Shown: in pieces, positions 10,916 through 21,794 of the stretch
How positions within the stretch are numbered: position 1 is the first letter of the stretch
Layout of the letters: each line of letters begins with the position of its first letter
Source of the DNA: Podaxis mareebaensis
Lineage: Eukaryota; Basidiomycota; Agaricomycetes; Agaricales; Agaricaceae
Direction of reading: 5' to 3'
Length of the DNA stretch: 64,000 bases
NCBI GenBank assembly: GCA_018524725.1
Contig: JAEUWP010000173.1
Coordinates: 1-64,000, forward strand
Notes under the pieces: generated by a model
The model's database searches: none
What the model was told of the DNA's origin: nothing
Seen by the model: the letters and a program-made list of their open reading frames with translations, nothing else
Position numbers and translations under genes: made by a program

Positions 10916-11179
10916 TGTAAGGGTTAAGCCCTTACTATTGTGGCCATCTCCTTTCTTGTTAATCAATATTGTATTAATTAATTGTTTAATTCCCACTGTT
11001 TACTTAACCCTGATGGATTACTTAATCCATCAGGAAAATATCCTTTATATTTTTGTTGTCAGCTGTCATCATGACAGCTGACCTTATACCTACACTATGT
11101 ACATCCCAATACATCAGGTTTATTGTATGTCAGTGTGAACTTAAGGTCTAAGCTCTAAGTAAGCCTCAATAGGCTTACA
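10916..11179 (+). repeat. 3' long terminal repeat with adjacent polypurine tract
   Basis: A purine run (AACAGGGGG) ending at 10913 is followed within two bases by TGTAAG, and 264 bases later the unit closes with CTTACA, the matching short inverted terminus (TG...CA) of an LTR. Inside are several perfect palindromic hairpins: GTAAGGG/CCCTTAC at the start, CTGATGGATTA/TAATCCATCAG near 11020, an 11 bp stem at 11058-11068/11072-11082, and GTAAGCCT/AGGCTTAC at 11159-11166/11171-11178. No second LTR copy lies upstream of gag. The boundaries are inferred from the termini and the position of the polypurine tract. Confidence 0.7.
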
Positions 11180-12044
11180 GAATCAGTGTGATAAATCTGA
11201 AGTGCTTAGAAAGGATGTCCAGCACTTTGTTTCCTGCCTGCACCCTGTCACTGTCCTGGCAGATTTCAGGGAGTTTAAGGGGACAGCAGGGCTCACTGAG
11301 CTGAGACTGCTCAGAGATGGACTGTGATATGCTTGCAGTGGTTGACTCAGTCTCCAATTGAGGTGCCACATTGTTTTGGTCACCATTGCTCTCCAATCAG
11401 GGCACCACATAGTTTTGTTCACCACTGCTATCCACAGAATCTTCATCTGGCATGTCCTCCTGGTCTTTGCCCCACTTGTGACAGCAATCCCATTCATTGA
11501 AGATTGAATTGTACTGCTTTTGAGATGGACTGAATTCCATCAATGTCTCCTCCTGTTCATCCTTCTGCACACACTCCCATACAAATTTAGTGGGGTCATT
11601 AATGCCCAAGCAAGTGCATATTGACAAATGTCCATCATCTGGAGTTGGTGTATCAACCCAACCTTTTTGATTTCTCCCTCCCTGATTCTCTGCAGCCCAA
11701 TGGACAGGAACCCACTTCCCCTTGATAAGATTGGCAGTTGTGAAGTTGTGCTTCACAAGCCCCTGTACCCAAGGATCCCATGGCTCCACTTCTGGTATAA
11801 AGTCATCACTAGGCTTCAGAGGACCATACAAAACCATTTTGTTGGACTTGGGTTCTTTGGCATGTACAGCCAGAATGGCAGGGCTCAGCTTAGTGGGGCT
11901 TATAGGAATGTGGCTGGCAAGTGAAGGCATTGAATTGGGTATTGGAACTATGCCAGGCTGAGGAAATGAATATGGGCCATGGGAGGACTGGGGATCAGTG
12001 TCTTGTAACAGTGCTTCAGACATTCGATTGATGGTGGCTTTCAA
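11175..12044 (-). pseudogene. Unidentified minus-strand ORF interrupted by one TGA
   Basis: A minus-strand frame runs from ATG 12044 for 215 codons to TGA 11397-11399 and continues in the same frame for another 73 codons to about 11175, touching the LTR end. A single stop in an otherwise open 290-codon frame, again TGA, fits CGA to TGA decay. The product has a Pro/Ser-rich start and a more ordered middle (EPWDPWVQGLVKHNFTTANL, KFVWECVQKDEQEETLMEF), then an acidic Ser-rich tail. I do not recognise it; its CpG poverty suggests another repeat-derived gene. A further open stretch (12041-12238) may belong to an upstream exon. Confidence 0.4.
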
Positions 12045-15000
12045 GGATCTGAGGAGGCTTTTGACCTGATTGATGTCTTAGAAAACATGAGTATAACCTT
12101 CAGACATGAGGTCAAACAGTAAATTAATATACAGGCCTCAACATTTGAAACTGGCATATTAGCTTGAACACCATGGGGAGGGTTCAATTGTATGTTGGGC
12201 TTCTGAGTTTCAAGGTGATTGGGTGGATCTAGGGTCAAAAACAGTTAGGTTTGAAAACACCCAATCACAAGTCAACTGGTCTTACATGAAGAACACATGG
12301 CAGAGCCTATTTCCTGTGACCAATTTGGTGGAACTTGCATCAGGAAAGTGGTAGTGTGGTTGGCAGTTGTGGGATGGACATGATAATGCAATAGCTGGTT
12401 CCCTGGGTGAGATTGCTGCAACAATGGAAGTGGCTTGTTTTGGTGGTGGCCCTGGGGACTAGAAGGGTTCGAGACAGAAGTTGGATTAAGAGAGTTTGGT
12501 TGAGAAGTTTGGTGAAAATAACTAAGACAGTGATTGATGAAGCCCTTTCATAACATGAGTTCACCTTGTTTCAGCATCAGCAGTGGAAGCTTATGAGCAC
12601 CATGATTGTAGAGTCTCTGGCATAAGAAGTGGTATATGACATGGCTGTTGAAAACACAACAGCAGATGATAAGTTTCCTTTTTGATGGAAATTTCAAATT
12701 CACAGTAACTAACAAACTCTGTAGAATTATAACTGATATAAGGTATCTCCTGAAGTATCAAAACCCCCAATGGGATTAAGAAATCCTTCTAGTCATTCCA
12801 GGTGTCGATGTTGGCAGGAGGGAGGAACCACCAAGGGTCTAAGGGTTACTTCCCTTTAAGGAGAACATTGGGGATATCTGGATGGACCCACATGCAACAT
12901 GTGAGTTTTCATCTGTTTGTATAATGGTAACCCTGAACATGTCTGCTAGCATATATATGGAGATTACTCATTGCCTTACTAGACCTGCCTGGCCCTTTTT
13001 CAACTGACATGTACCTGCCCTGACTGTGAGTGCTTTCTACTTGCTCTGACTGTGTTTTTGGTTATATCGTAGTTCAGGAATCCAATATGATCAACCCAAG
13101 GAATCTACATTTGTCCAAGTTACTAGATGCAGAGGTGAGTGATTCAAGGATAATCATTCTGTAATTGGAGGTTGATACCACTAAATAGAGGCTGACACCA
13201 CTGACACCTCCCTCTTCACCTCAACTGCTGAGCCATTCCCCTGAGGATCCCATCCTCAAGATCTTGAGAGACCTGCCATTTTTTGATAGTACCATTGACA
13301 TCCCTGCGACTTTTCCACCTATGATCATCATCTACATTGAGGTCATCATTGAATTTTTCTATTAAGGTCTTTTTGGTTTTAGAATACAGTCCCAAATAAT
13401 ATACCATACATTCTACTTCACTGTGAAAACCACAAGTCACACCAGATCTAAGACCAGGACAATGAAAGAGAGGCAAGATGAACACTGTCAAGAATGATTG
13501 CTGGCCAGGTCCTCCCTTGCGTTCAAGTTGTCCAAAGCATTGGAAGTGCCTGCTGTGCCTTCTCCAGGGTAGTGGTGAAAAGCCACATGTGCTGCAGTCA
13601 TGTCTACATGTATAATTCCTGGAGAGAGGCTCAATGACGACTACACTTCATATCTCAGACATACTACCCAGCCTAGGGCCCACATCTCATCCTACTGCCT
13701 AAGCTCATCATTTGTGATTTCCATATGAAGAGCAGCCATGTGATAACCAGCTGGCCACATTGCTGATCTGTTGATTGGGGTCATCTGGATCAGTCCCTTT
13801 TTGGGAGGAGATATGCCCTTTATGGCTATGTTGTACAAGCACAGAATATGTCATGCTACTGTGTGGGGATTAATGTTGATAATGGTTACAAACAGTTGGA
13901 GGGAAGAACTACAGATAATCATGCTGTGTTCTCATTCAGTTTATTATAGCTGGGGAATCTTCCAGGAGTATTTTCAAGGTCACAACTAAAGATTGTGTGG
14001 CACAGGACATGCTCAATTGTCATTGAAATACAAGTTATTCATCATGTGGGATGGTGTATTGGGTGCTAATAACCTGAAATCAGGACTTAGGGAGGATGAA
14101 TCAGTCCCTAGTGTTATGGAATTATAATTTAATTCTATGATTCTTGATATATGGCTATATAGTCACATCCTAGATATTCTGACCTTAGGCTATTGCATAT
14201 TGCATCAGACATGAGCTACTAAGGCAACTTGGATTCACTGTGGATGGTGACAATGCAACACCTGTCACATTAAGCTCTACATGCCCTATAATTAGGCACT
14301 GACATAGTGATGGTGAAGCACACTGCTCCTCCTCCAACTCTCTACTTCATATTCATTTCAATTGCCAACATGGAAAATGAAAGACAGAATGTAATCAGCA
14401 TATATTTGGGTAGAAACATCAAGAAAAAAACTCTTAGATGTCATTCAAATATACAGCTGATGGTGGAGGAGGGATTGAGGGCCATATGGCCAGACATGGT
14501 GAACCACATGAAGGAACACAGGTTGGAGGGGCTGGTATCTGTGCTACTAATGTGCATATATTATTTCTAGTTTTACATTCATTTGAAACCTAGGAGTAGC
14601 ACAGTTGGACATACCTCCAAAGGCAAACCGGCATCTCATCCACAACATGCCACCATGCATCTATTTGATTCCAAAAACCATGAGTTTTGCACTCTCCACA
14701 CTCTGCCAAAACTGGGAGATGTGGCTGTCCTGTTGTATGGAATCAGTGGGCATTGGGACAATAAGGACATTACAAAGAGATTGGGATTTGAGGTACTGGT
14801 TCCTTGGTGAGTAACTCAAGCAAAAGTGTCATATTTTTTAATTGACATTCAATTTGCCTTAGAAATGTAATAATAACTGATACAAATCAAGACATACTTA
14901 TAATGAAATACCAGTTACTACTGCTGAGTGCTGCAAAAGCCTAGTATTTTCTAATTAATATTCGTTTTCATTTGGATACATGCACAGAATTGTCAGCACA

Positions 15001-16350
15001 GATGTTGCATGGTCACTAATGAAACCTCCAGTGAGACCAGGCACAAGAGGTTCATTGAATGATGGACCAATATTGCTTTGAAGATTGAGATCTCCGAAGA
15101 AGCAGTCACTTGTGTGATTCCAACCAACACCAACACTGACTTGGGCTTCTCAATGGACGTGGATCTGGTGACCCAGACACTGAATTGATATTGTCACAAG
15201 AATGCATGATAGTCTTCGCTAAGAGTCCAGGTGCACAACATCCAGGCCTGCTGGGTACCATGGTCTTACAGTGCCAGTACCACTGGGTACTGCAATGGTA
15301 CTGCATCCAGTACCACTGAGTACCACACTGATACCACATCCAGTACCACTGAGTACTGCAGGTGTGCTGCATCCAGTACCACTGGGTACCACAGGTGTAC
15401 CACATCCAGTACTGCTGGGTACCACAGGTGTGCCACATCCAGTACCACTTGATGTAAAACCATCAGTAGTAATGAGAGTAGCTATATTACCAAAAAATTT
15501 CATTCTAAAAATGCCTTGTGTCTTCGTATTTATTGTAGATTGCTACTCACTAACATTGTGACCTAATACACATAGTTACCTAGCTCTTGCTACCACCAAC
15601 TGCATCCAGTACCACTACCACACCCTGTACAGTACCACTACTTGACATATGTGGTAGGCTTGGTACCACTGCTGCGTCCTGCAGTAGGGTGTGGGTGCAG
15701 GTGTGGGAAATTCACAATGCCCAGGGTCCAACTGTATAAGAAATTGAGCACGACACTGCTGTAATTATCCAAGTTATCTTTTATGGAGCCAAGCCTCAAC
15801 AGCTGGTGCTGCCTCCACCAATGAAAGATTATGTCTGGCCTAATCTTGAGCTCTGTTGGTGTGCCCAGGAAAATCATTTGGTCATTCAGGATGTAGTGTG
15901 GTAGTGACAATTTTCGAGACAATGGCATCAGAACTGAATAGGAACCAACCAGATAATGGTGTGTTCAACTGTTATCAGTTACTTCACCCTGAGTGCTGGA
16001 CTGTCAGTTGCTGTTAGCTGTGGCCATCCTGATGTATTTGGGTGTATTGTAAGTATAGACACAGACATAATAATCTAATAATCTAAAAGTGGAAATGGCT
16101 CAGTGTGATGTGATATGTGATGCCATGTCATATCTGAGACACCAGGCCTGCCTGTAATGCATCCCGATATCAGTAGTATTTGATATGCTCACTGCCAGAA
16201 TGTTCATAAGTAAAGGATATAGAGTGGAATTACATTTGACCATGCCAGCAAGCCCAACCCACACCCTCGATTGGATCATTACAAACACACCGGAGTGAAT
16301 ACTGCACATTGAGCCCAACCCACAGTGAGTATGCAACTAGTATACCAATT
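12045..16350. other. CpG-poor repeat debris without a supportable gene
   Basis: This stretch has very few CG dinucleotides, like the retroelement beside it, and only short frames (under about 100 codons) in all directions. It holds the 33 bp minisatellite described separately. Unlike the neighbouring retroelement it does not show dense hairpins. It is probably old transposon sequence decayed by CpG methylation, but no family can be named. At about 16,350-16,370 the composition returns abruptly to normal CpG content. Confidence 0.5.
15241..15450. repeat. Minisatellite, 33 bp period, about six copies
   Basis: The core CCAGTACCACTG recurs at 15274, 15307, 15340, 15373, 15406 (variant) and 15439, exactly 33 bases apart, with a diverged first copy at 15242. 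Because 33 is a multiple of three, most frames stay open and give 11-residue repeats such as HPVPLGTTGVP; this explains the overlapping ORFs here and is not evidence for a protein. A solitary related unit lies at about 15600-15640. Confidence 0.9.
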
Positions 16351-17781
16351 GTCTCATTGCTTGGGAAAAGCCAACCGCACTCCCACTCCATCCATCCCAA
16401 TATATACTGGCTATCCAGTGGACAAGACGTCAGCTCCAGAAGAAATCCCAAAGTCGCAATTGACTGTGATGGATGGCATTTCTGCGAGTGTGAACGTCCC
16501 TCTCAGTGACACAGGCATGTCTTACACTAACAAGGACTGCATGGCGTATTCGTACTTGCCTGGAATTGAACAGTTTTATTACTGACTACACTAGAAACCA
16601 ATTGCTTTACTACGATATCCTTAGTTCAGTCCCACTAGAATATAATATTTGTTAATGCTTTATGCCCCGTCATCAGCCGGAAGACCCTTGATGCATCGGG
16701 CCCTGACCCAGGGACTCTCGGCCTTGGACCGTGTTATCAGTAACGTTAACCCCCCTTTCTTATTCGCTTCCGAAGCCATTGTCTCGAAAATTGACCATAC
16801 CCGGATGTAGTGCAAAGGTTAGAATCTCGGAATTAACTTGAAGGACGTTTCGCTTTTACGTAGTCTTCAAGTTATTTCTTGACTGGTGTTTTGTTCTCTT
16901 GACTACAAGCCAAATTCTCATCCCTGCACCCCCGGACTGAGAACTAATTTTGGGGGAACTTAATATATGTGTAACCAGAGGCAACTCCGTTAAATCGCAC
17001 TATTACTGTGCTTGCAGCAGTTATGAGGAGCAAGAGAAGTTATCGTCCCTTCCCCATCCTCACTTGCCGGGTGTCTGCTACTTGATGATGCACAGTCTCA
17101 TTTCTTGGACAAATAAGCTGTCCCTGCCGCACCAGACATCCGAGGCTGGGGAAGGGCTCGTAATACTAAGAAGAGCGGCTATTGAGGTATTGTGCAGGAG
17201 TAACAATACCAATGTCATATTACAGAAGAAGGCAGACAAGCCGTTCCACTGTGTTTAAGCATCTGACCTACCCGCTCACAACTTCATACTGATTGATAGA
17301 GCAGCAATGACGAATGTCATACCTTTATACATTTCAGCCAGTTCCGATTCCCAGGCAGGCTCTTCCTCGGTTCCCCAGCGAAGATCAGTCGTGGATGTAA
17401 CCGCTGCCATTATCGAGCGCCAAACATCATTCATCTCCGAGTCCTCGGTTCAGAATCTCCAACGCTCAACTACTAGAAGGTCACAATTCCGACTCCGTGG
17501 GTGGACCTGATGGGAACATGTTTTTTCTTATTATTGTCTCCTGACCCAAGTGGTTCCATGGTCCTCATGCCACCTCAGTTCCCGTGATCGCCAGCGTCAG
17601 TTGGTACCTCAATTTAACGCTGTCTCCACCACACTTCTTTGCACTTCTTTGATACCTCGAGTCTGCGGATGCTTTCCCTCACGACCTACCAGGATCAACA
17701 ATTCGCCTCACCGTATAAATAGAGAGACCCCTAAATTATAAAGGTGAGCATCCTCCCGCGGTAATGTACTAAGCTCTAGTC
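16351..17781. other. Intergenic region with an orphan open frame at 16325-16585
   Basis: A frame ending at 16585 (containing TPSIPIYTGYPVDKTS and DGISASVNVPLSDTGMSY) sits exactly where CpG content becomes normal. It could be the last exon of a gene cut by the repeat block to its left, but no family is recognised and it has no clean ATG. Another short ATG frame (17307-17510, Ser/Arg-rich) precedes the first kinase. I see no tRNA, promoter box or repeat that I can support. Confidence 0.3.
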
Positions 17782-19057
17782 ATGATACCTGCGACCAGCG
17801 ACAATCGCACCCCTATCCCAACCTTAAGAGTCCTCGAAGAGGACCCTTCTATAGTACGACTATTTTGCTGAAGCTCTTACGTCTCTTTTCGATTCATGAT
17901 ACATATCCTGAAACATCACAGGATCTCTCTGAGGTTGTCAAGCTTGACGAACAAAATACGCAGCATGCCCTCCACCTTGGCGGATTCTCTGATGTTTGGC
18001 TTGGGTGGCTGGAGAACGAGAGCAGCACACCGATGAAAGTAGGTGCGCTTCCACTAAATGCTATTTCCGGGGACTAACAACATGATAAAGGTTGCTGTCA
18101 AAGTCCTACGACTGGGCGGGAGCAATGAGAATAGGACGCAACAGGAACGCTTTAACCTTGATGCTGTTCGACGGGTTAGTTTTAGCTCCATCAACCCAAA
18201 ATCTCACGTCGTCATCTAATCATGTTAAAAGTATTTGAACCGTGAAGCACAAGCATGGCGTGGCATGAGCCATTGCAATGTTCTCAGATTTCTTGGCCTT
18301 TCTCGGAAGCTTGGGCGCCCTGGTTGTCCCGCCCTCATCTCCCCCTACTGTGATCATGGCACGATCAAACAGTACCTGGAACGCAACCCAAGAGTGGATA
18401 GAGTAACTATGGTGAGCCTTTCTATTCCTTTCCGTCGAGCCGAATGCCTCACGATGCGCGTCTGGTGTAACGAACAGGTGAAAGGCATAGCGCGAGGTCT
18501 TGAATATCTTCATCTAAATGATGTGGTTCATGGGGATCTCAAACCAGTGCGCACGCTTTACTCTCAATTCTTCTTTTACAGATGTCCAATTCCTTCGGCA
18601 ACAGAATAACGTCCTTATCGGTGATTCCGGGAATCCACTCATCTGCGACTTCGGTCGGTCCAAGATTCTCACCCATAGCGGTTTTACTGCAACAAAGCCC
18701 GCGGGTGCATGCCGGTATCAGGCTCCAGAACTCATGGAAGGGCAAACTGGTCCCACGAAAGCCTCTGACGTCTATGCATTTGCCATCTCTTCTTACGAGG
18801 TGTTCTTCATTCCTCCTTTCAGATTGTTGTACTTACTATAGTATATTTGGCAGGTCTGGACGGATGAAGAACCATATCGAGACCTTAACGATGTCGCAAT
18901 CATTATGAGTGTTTTGGTGCACAAGAAGAGGCCTGGGTGTCCGTCTCCACCTATCCGGGGGCAGCATGTCATCTGGCCTACTCTACAAGAGTGTTGGAAG
19001 ACCATTGCAAGCGACCGATTGGCTATGCAGGAGGTAGTGGAAAGGTTATCGATGTAG
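17782..19057 (+). CDS. Small tyrosine-kinase-like protein kinase, paralogue 1
   Basis: Seven exons join in phase: 17782-17853, 17922-18038, 18091-18174, 18232-18411, 18478-18546, 18605-18799, 18854-19057, giving 306 residues. It is almost entirely a kinase domain of the PK_Tyr_Ser-Thr type: Gly-rich loop (LHLGGFSDVWLG), ATP-binding Lys67 in VAVKVLR, helix C Glu in YLNREAQAW, catalytic HGDLKPNN (Asp171), Mg-binding DFG (189-191) and an intact activation-segment APE (YQAPELMEG). The usual HRD Arg is Gly, so this is a non-RD kinase. It probably phosphorylates cytosolic proteins in signalling; the substrate is unknown. It is the first of three tandem paralogues with matching intron positions. The first 24-codon exon is the least certain part; it was chosen because its GT donor and phase fit the pattern of the other two genes. 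Confidence 0.85.
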
Positions 19058-19753
19058 AACTGCTTCAGGGCGAAACCTCTTAACCGTTGAGCGTACACTA
19101 ACCCAAGTGTCTTTCCTTCATAATCTCTTCCCAATATTCCACTCTTATTGGTTATAAGGGGGTTTGAGGTACCGTAAGGTGAGTCTCCTAGGACCTCGCC
19201 CGGTTCTTTAGCTTTGTCGACCAAAGAGATACAAGCGCCAGAACGTCCATGAGATGGGTCGACATAAGTCGTCGACGCTGCTTCCCGCCTCCTCCCCTGT
19301 TGAGGAATGAAGGGGAACTACACAGGAAAAACAATTGTTAACAAATCAATCTTCATGAGCTTCCTTCATTTCGTCACAGAAGGGCTCGAGACAAGCTAAA
19401 AGCCGTGAAACGCCGTGCGGGCGTTCGCCAGATTAACCTCCCCTCAAACGCCTTCATGATATTATGCCTTTCTGTGACTGATGGATGTGTTTGCACTACA
19501 CCTCCCCATTCTGGTCAGTCGTATCTAACCCCCAAGGAGTGCTCCCCTAGACCTTCTCCGACAAAGAGCCTCATCCGTCCTACCTTTGGTGCTTTTGCAA
19601 AGAATCACGGCCATTCCCAAAGTCTGGTCAAGCGCCATTTCCTCTTTCATATCTCCGACTCTCACGCCAGCGTTAGGCGCCTTCTAATACGCAGAAGAAT
19701 CAGACCTGCACTATATAAATCGATCCACAGCTGTTCTTCTGAGCAGATTACCC
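19058..19753. other. Intergenic spacer between kinases 1 and 2
   Basis: No supportable gene. A 128-codon frame (19405-19791) runs into the next gene's first exon, but it has no recognisable content and is taken as chance. A TATA-like ATATAAA lies near 19714, about 40 bases before the kinase 2 start. Confidence 0.5.
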
Positions 19754-20957
19754 ATGTCATCCCTTCCGAGCAGAATACCCACTCGAATTGACGACCTCTC
19801 GTACAGGGTACGTTTATAGATCATTGTTCTTCCCAGATTGATCCTTTTTCAGGACCTTAACGGGCGTGTCCACCGTGAGGATAAATCCGTTCACGCTATC
19901 CATGGTGGTGGTTATGCAGATATCTTCGTTGGATATCTAACAGAGAATGGCAATACAAAAATCAAAGTGAGCATGCAGTAAATTCCTCATATCAATGCAG
20001 GAGCTGAGTCCGCCGTTGACATTAAGGTTGCCATCAAAGTTCTCCGTATGGTTAACGAGCAAGAAGTAGTTGATAGAACCAAGAAGGTATATCGATGTCT
20101 CGTGCAAGGCATTCTCTGACAATGCCTGGGCTAGTATCTGATTAGGGAAACGACTGTTTGGCACATGTTGGACCATCCTAATGTCCTTAAGTTCCTCGGT
20201 TTAGCCTCCGATCATGGAAGATTTGGCTGTCCTGCTTTAATATCACCTTACTGTGATAATGGAACAGTCAACGACTACCTCAAAGCGCACCCAGACATAG
20301 ATACAAGGCTATACATTGTGCGTGCCCATTACATCCTCCCCCAGAGAGGTTACAGATAACCTTGCCGTAGATCAAAGGCGTTTCAAAAGGCTTGCAATAT
20401 CTCCACCAAATGAATGTCGTACATGGGGATCTTAAACCGGTAAGCGAATCATTAGCCCAATTGACGGTCGTATACCTACCACCCACTGATGAACCCAGTC
20501 TAATATTCTCATTCACGATGATGGCCATCCACTCCTCTGCGACTTTGGCCGTTCCAAAATCCTCACAAAGGGCGGTTTTACCACGCGGCCTATTGGAGCG
20601 TGTCGTTACCAACCGGGAGAACTTCTCCGTGGCACCAAACCTAACAAGGCCTCTGATGTATATGCTTTTGCAATCACATCTTACGAGGTAGGCCCAACAT
20701 CTATCCTTAAAATGTTCTGACCAGCAGTCTTGTAGATCTGGACGGGTTTGCAACCGTTCTGTGACATTCATCAGGATTCGATGATTGTCCTCCATATTGT
20801 CATGTCAGATGCGAGACCGGAGTATCCAGAATCACCCCCTCTGGGAACAGAATCTCTCTGGCAGCTTTTCGAAGATTGTTGGAAGGGAGAACCTGAGGAA
20901 AGGTTAGAGACAGAAGCCGTGGTGCATCGATTAGAGGAAATTAACATTCCTCAGTGA
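19754..20957 (+). CDS. Small tyrosine-kinase-like protein kinase, paralogue 2
   Basis: Exons 19754-19807, 19853-19966, 20027-20086, 20135-20317, 20371-20439, 20499-20687 and 20736-20957 join in phase to 296 residues. The kinase motifs are a Gly-rich loop (IHGGGYADIFVG), Lys60 in VAIKVLR, Glu in YLIRETTVW, HGDLKPSN (Asp157) and DFG (175-177). The APE motif that anchors the activation segment reads PGE (YQPGELL), a change from the Ala-Pro of its neighbours that could weaken or alter activity. It is a non-RD kinase like the others. Exon sizes in the catalytic core (60, 183, 69, 189 bases) are identical to those of paralogue 3, so these two are the closest pair. It may be a working kinase or on its way to becoming a pseudokinase. 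Confidence 0.9.
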
Positions 20958-21794
20958 AGTTGTTCATCTATTCTCACTTGCCCAATGATCATGAGTTTCA
21001 ATCAAACCTTCTGACATTGTGCGCAAATTCAGAAGTCAAAGTCATCCGACAGAGGTGCTCCGGGCCGCGCCTTCGCGGCATGATGGGAAAACAAGTGGAA
21101 AGTCTGGTGGCTTGAAAATGTTCCTTGAGCACACCCGCGAGGTCAGGATATTGAATGATAGCAAGGCGGAACCTGAAAATCCGTTCGCAAAACAAACTTT
21201 TATAGATCGGTTCAATCACGGGTTCTTGCAGTCATATCTATTTCTATGTTGCGCTATACGTTTTTCTTTAATTTTTTAAGGTGTCTCTCGCACTTTCATC
21301 ACCTAATCGTTATCTTGTGTTCCACTCAGACTTTTCACATTAGACTCTTCTCGATATTATCGTGGGACAGACTCACGTTCCTGATGAGTGCTCCTGCCCA
21401 GTAAAAGGTGATCAAGGCCCGATCGGCCGAATCCGGTGAGTTGCCAAACTCGAGAAGGATCGGAAGGATTGACAAGGAACAGCGTCTGTGGGCGGTTAGG
21501 GTGGTTTTCAGTCCTTGGGTTTATATAAGGGTATACTTGATAGCATTGCTGCTCGATATGGCCGGGTATAAGATTTGGTCAAGTTGGGCGGTGGTGAGGC
21601 TCGGTCGACTCAACGCGATTCACCGGTTCTGTCATGCACAACACTCTTAAATAGTGCACTTAACTGAACCAGGTTTACCTCAGCTGGTGCTTGAAGCAGA
21701 GCACCTTCTGGACTATCTTTGCTTACGTGTATGCATGTGTCAATAATTATATCCCTGCGGTATAAACTAGGTTGTTCTTTGATTCTTTCCACCG
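20958..21794. other. Intergenic spacer between kinases 2 and 3
   Basis: No gene is supported. The longest frames are under 90 codons and have no recognisable sequence. A TATATAA lies at about 21522. Confidence 0.5.

Larger units (their letters stand above)
2187..11179 (+). mobile_element. Ty3/gypsy chromovirus remnant, 5'-truncated, 3' LTR present
   Basis: In order the element contains: the rest of gag with a CCHC knuckle, aspartic protease, reverse transcriptase/RNase H, integrase, a C-terminal chromodomain, an additional long ORF, a polypurine tract and a 3' LTR. That domain order is diagnostic of Metaviridae-like chromoviruses, common in basidiomycetes. The copy is dead. It has lost the 5' LTR and the gag N-terminus, has frameshifts near 2350, near 3260 and between 3640 and 3880, and carries about thirty in-frame stops, nearly all TGA. 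CpG is almost absent. Dense short inverted repeats run along the whole length and end with the LTR (see findings). Confidence 0.93.

Noticed and set aside
10916..11179. LTR hairpins as a transcription terminator
   Set aside because: Similar hairpins occur throughout the element, so these are not specific to a terminator, and fungal termination does not use such stems.
15241..15450. Evenly spaced repeats resembling a CRISPR array
   Set aside because: The whole 33 bp unit is repeated without unique spacers, and the genome is fungal.
15231..15503. Several overlapping ORFs with 11-residue repeats
   Set aside because: They are open on both strands because the repeat unit is 33 bases; no start, flank or domain supports a protein.
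16640..16740. Possible tRNA-like stretch with GC-rich stems
   Set aside because: No cloverleaf with conserved A and B boxes could be drawn.
19405..19791. 128-codon ORF between kinases 1 and 2
   Set aside because: It overlaps the first exon of kinase 2 in another frame and has no recognisable sequence.
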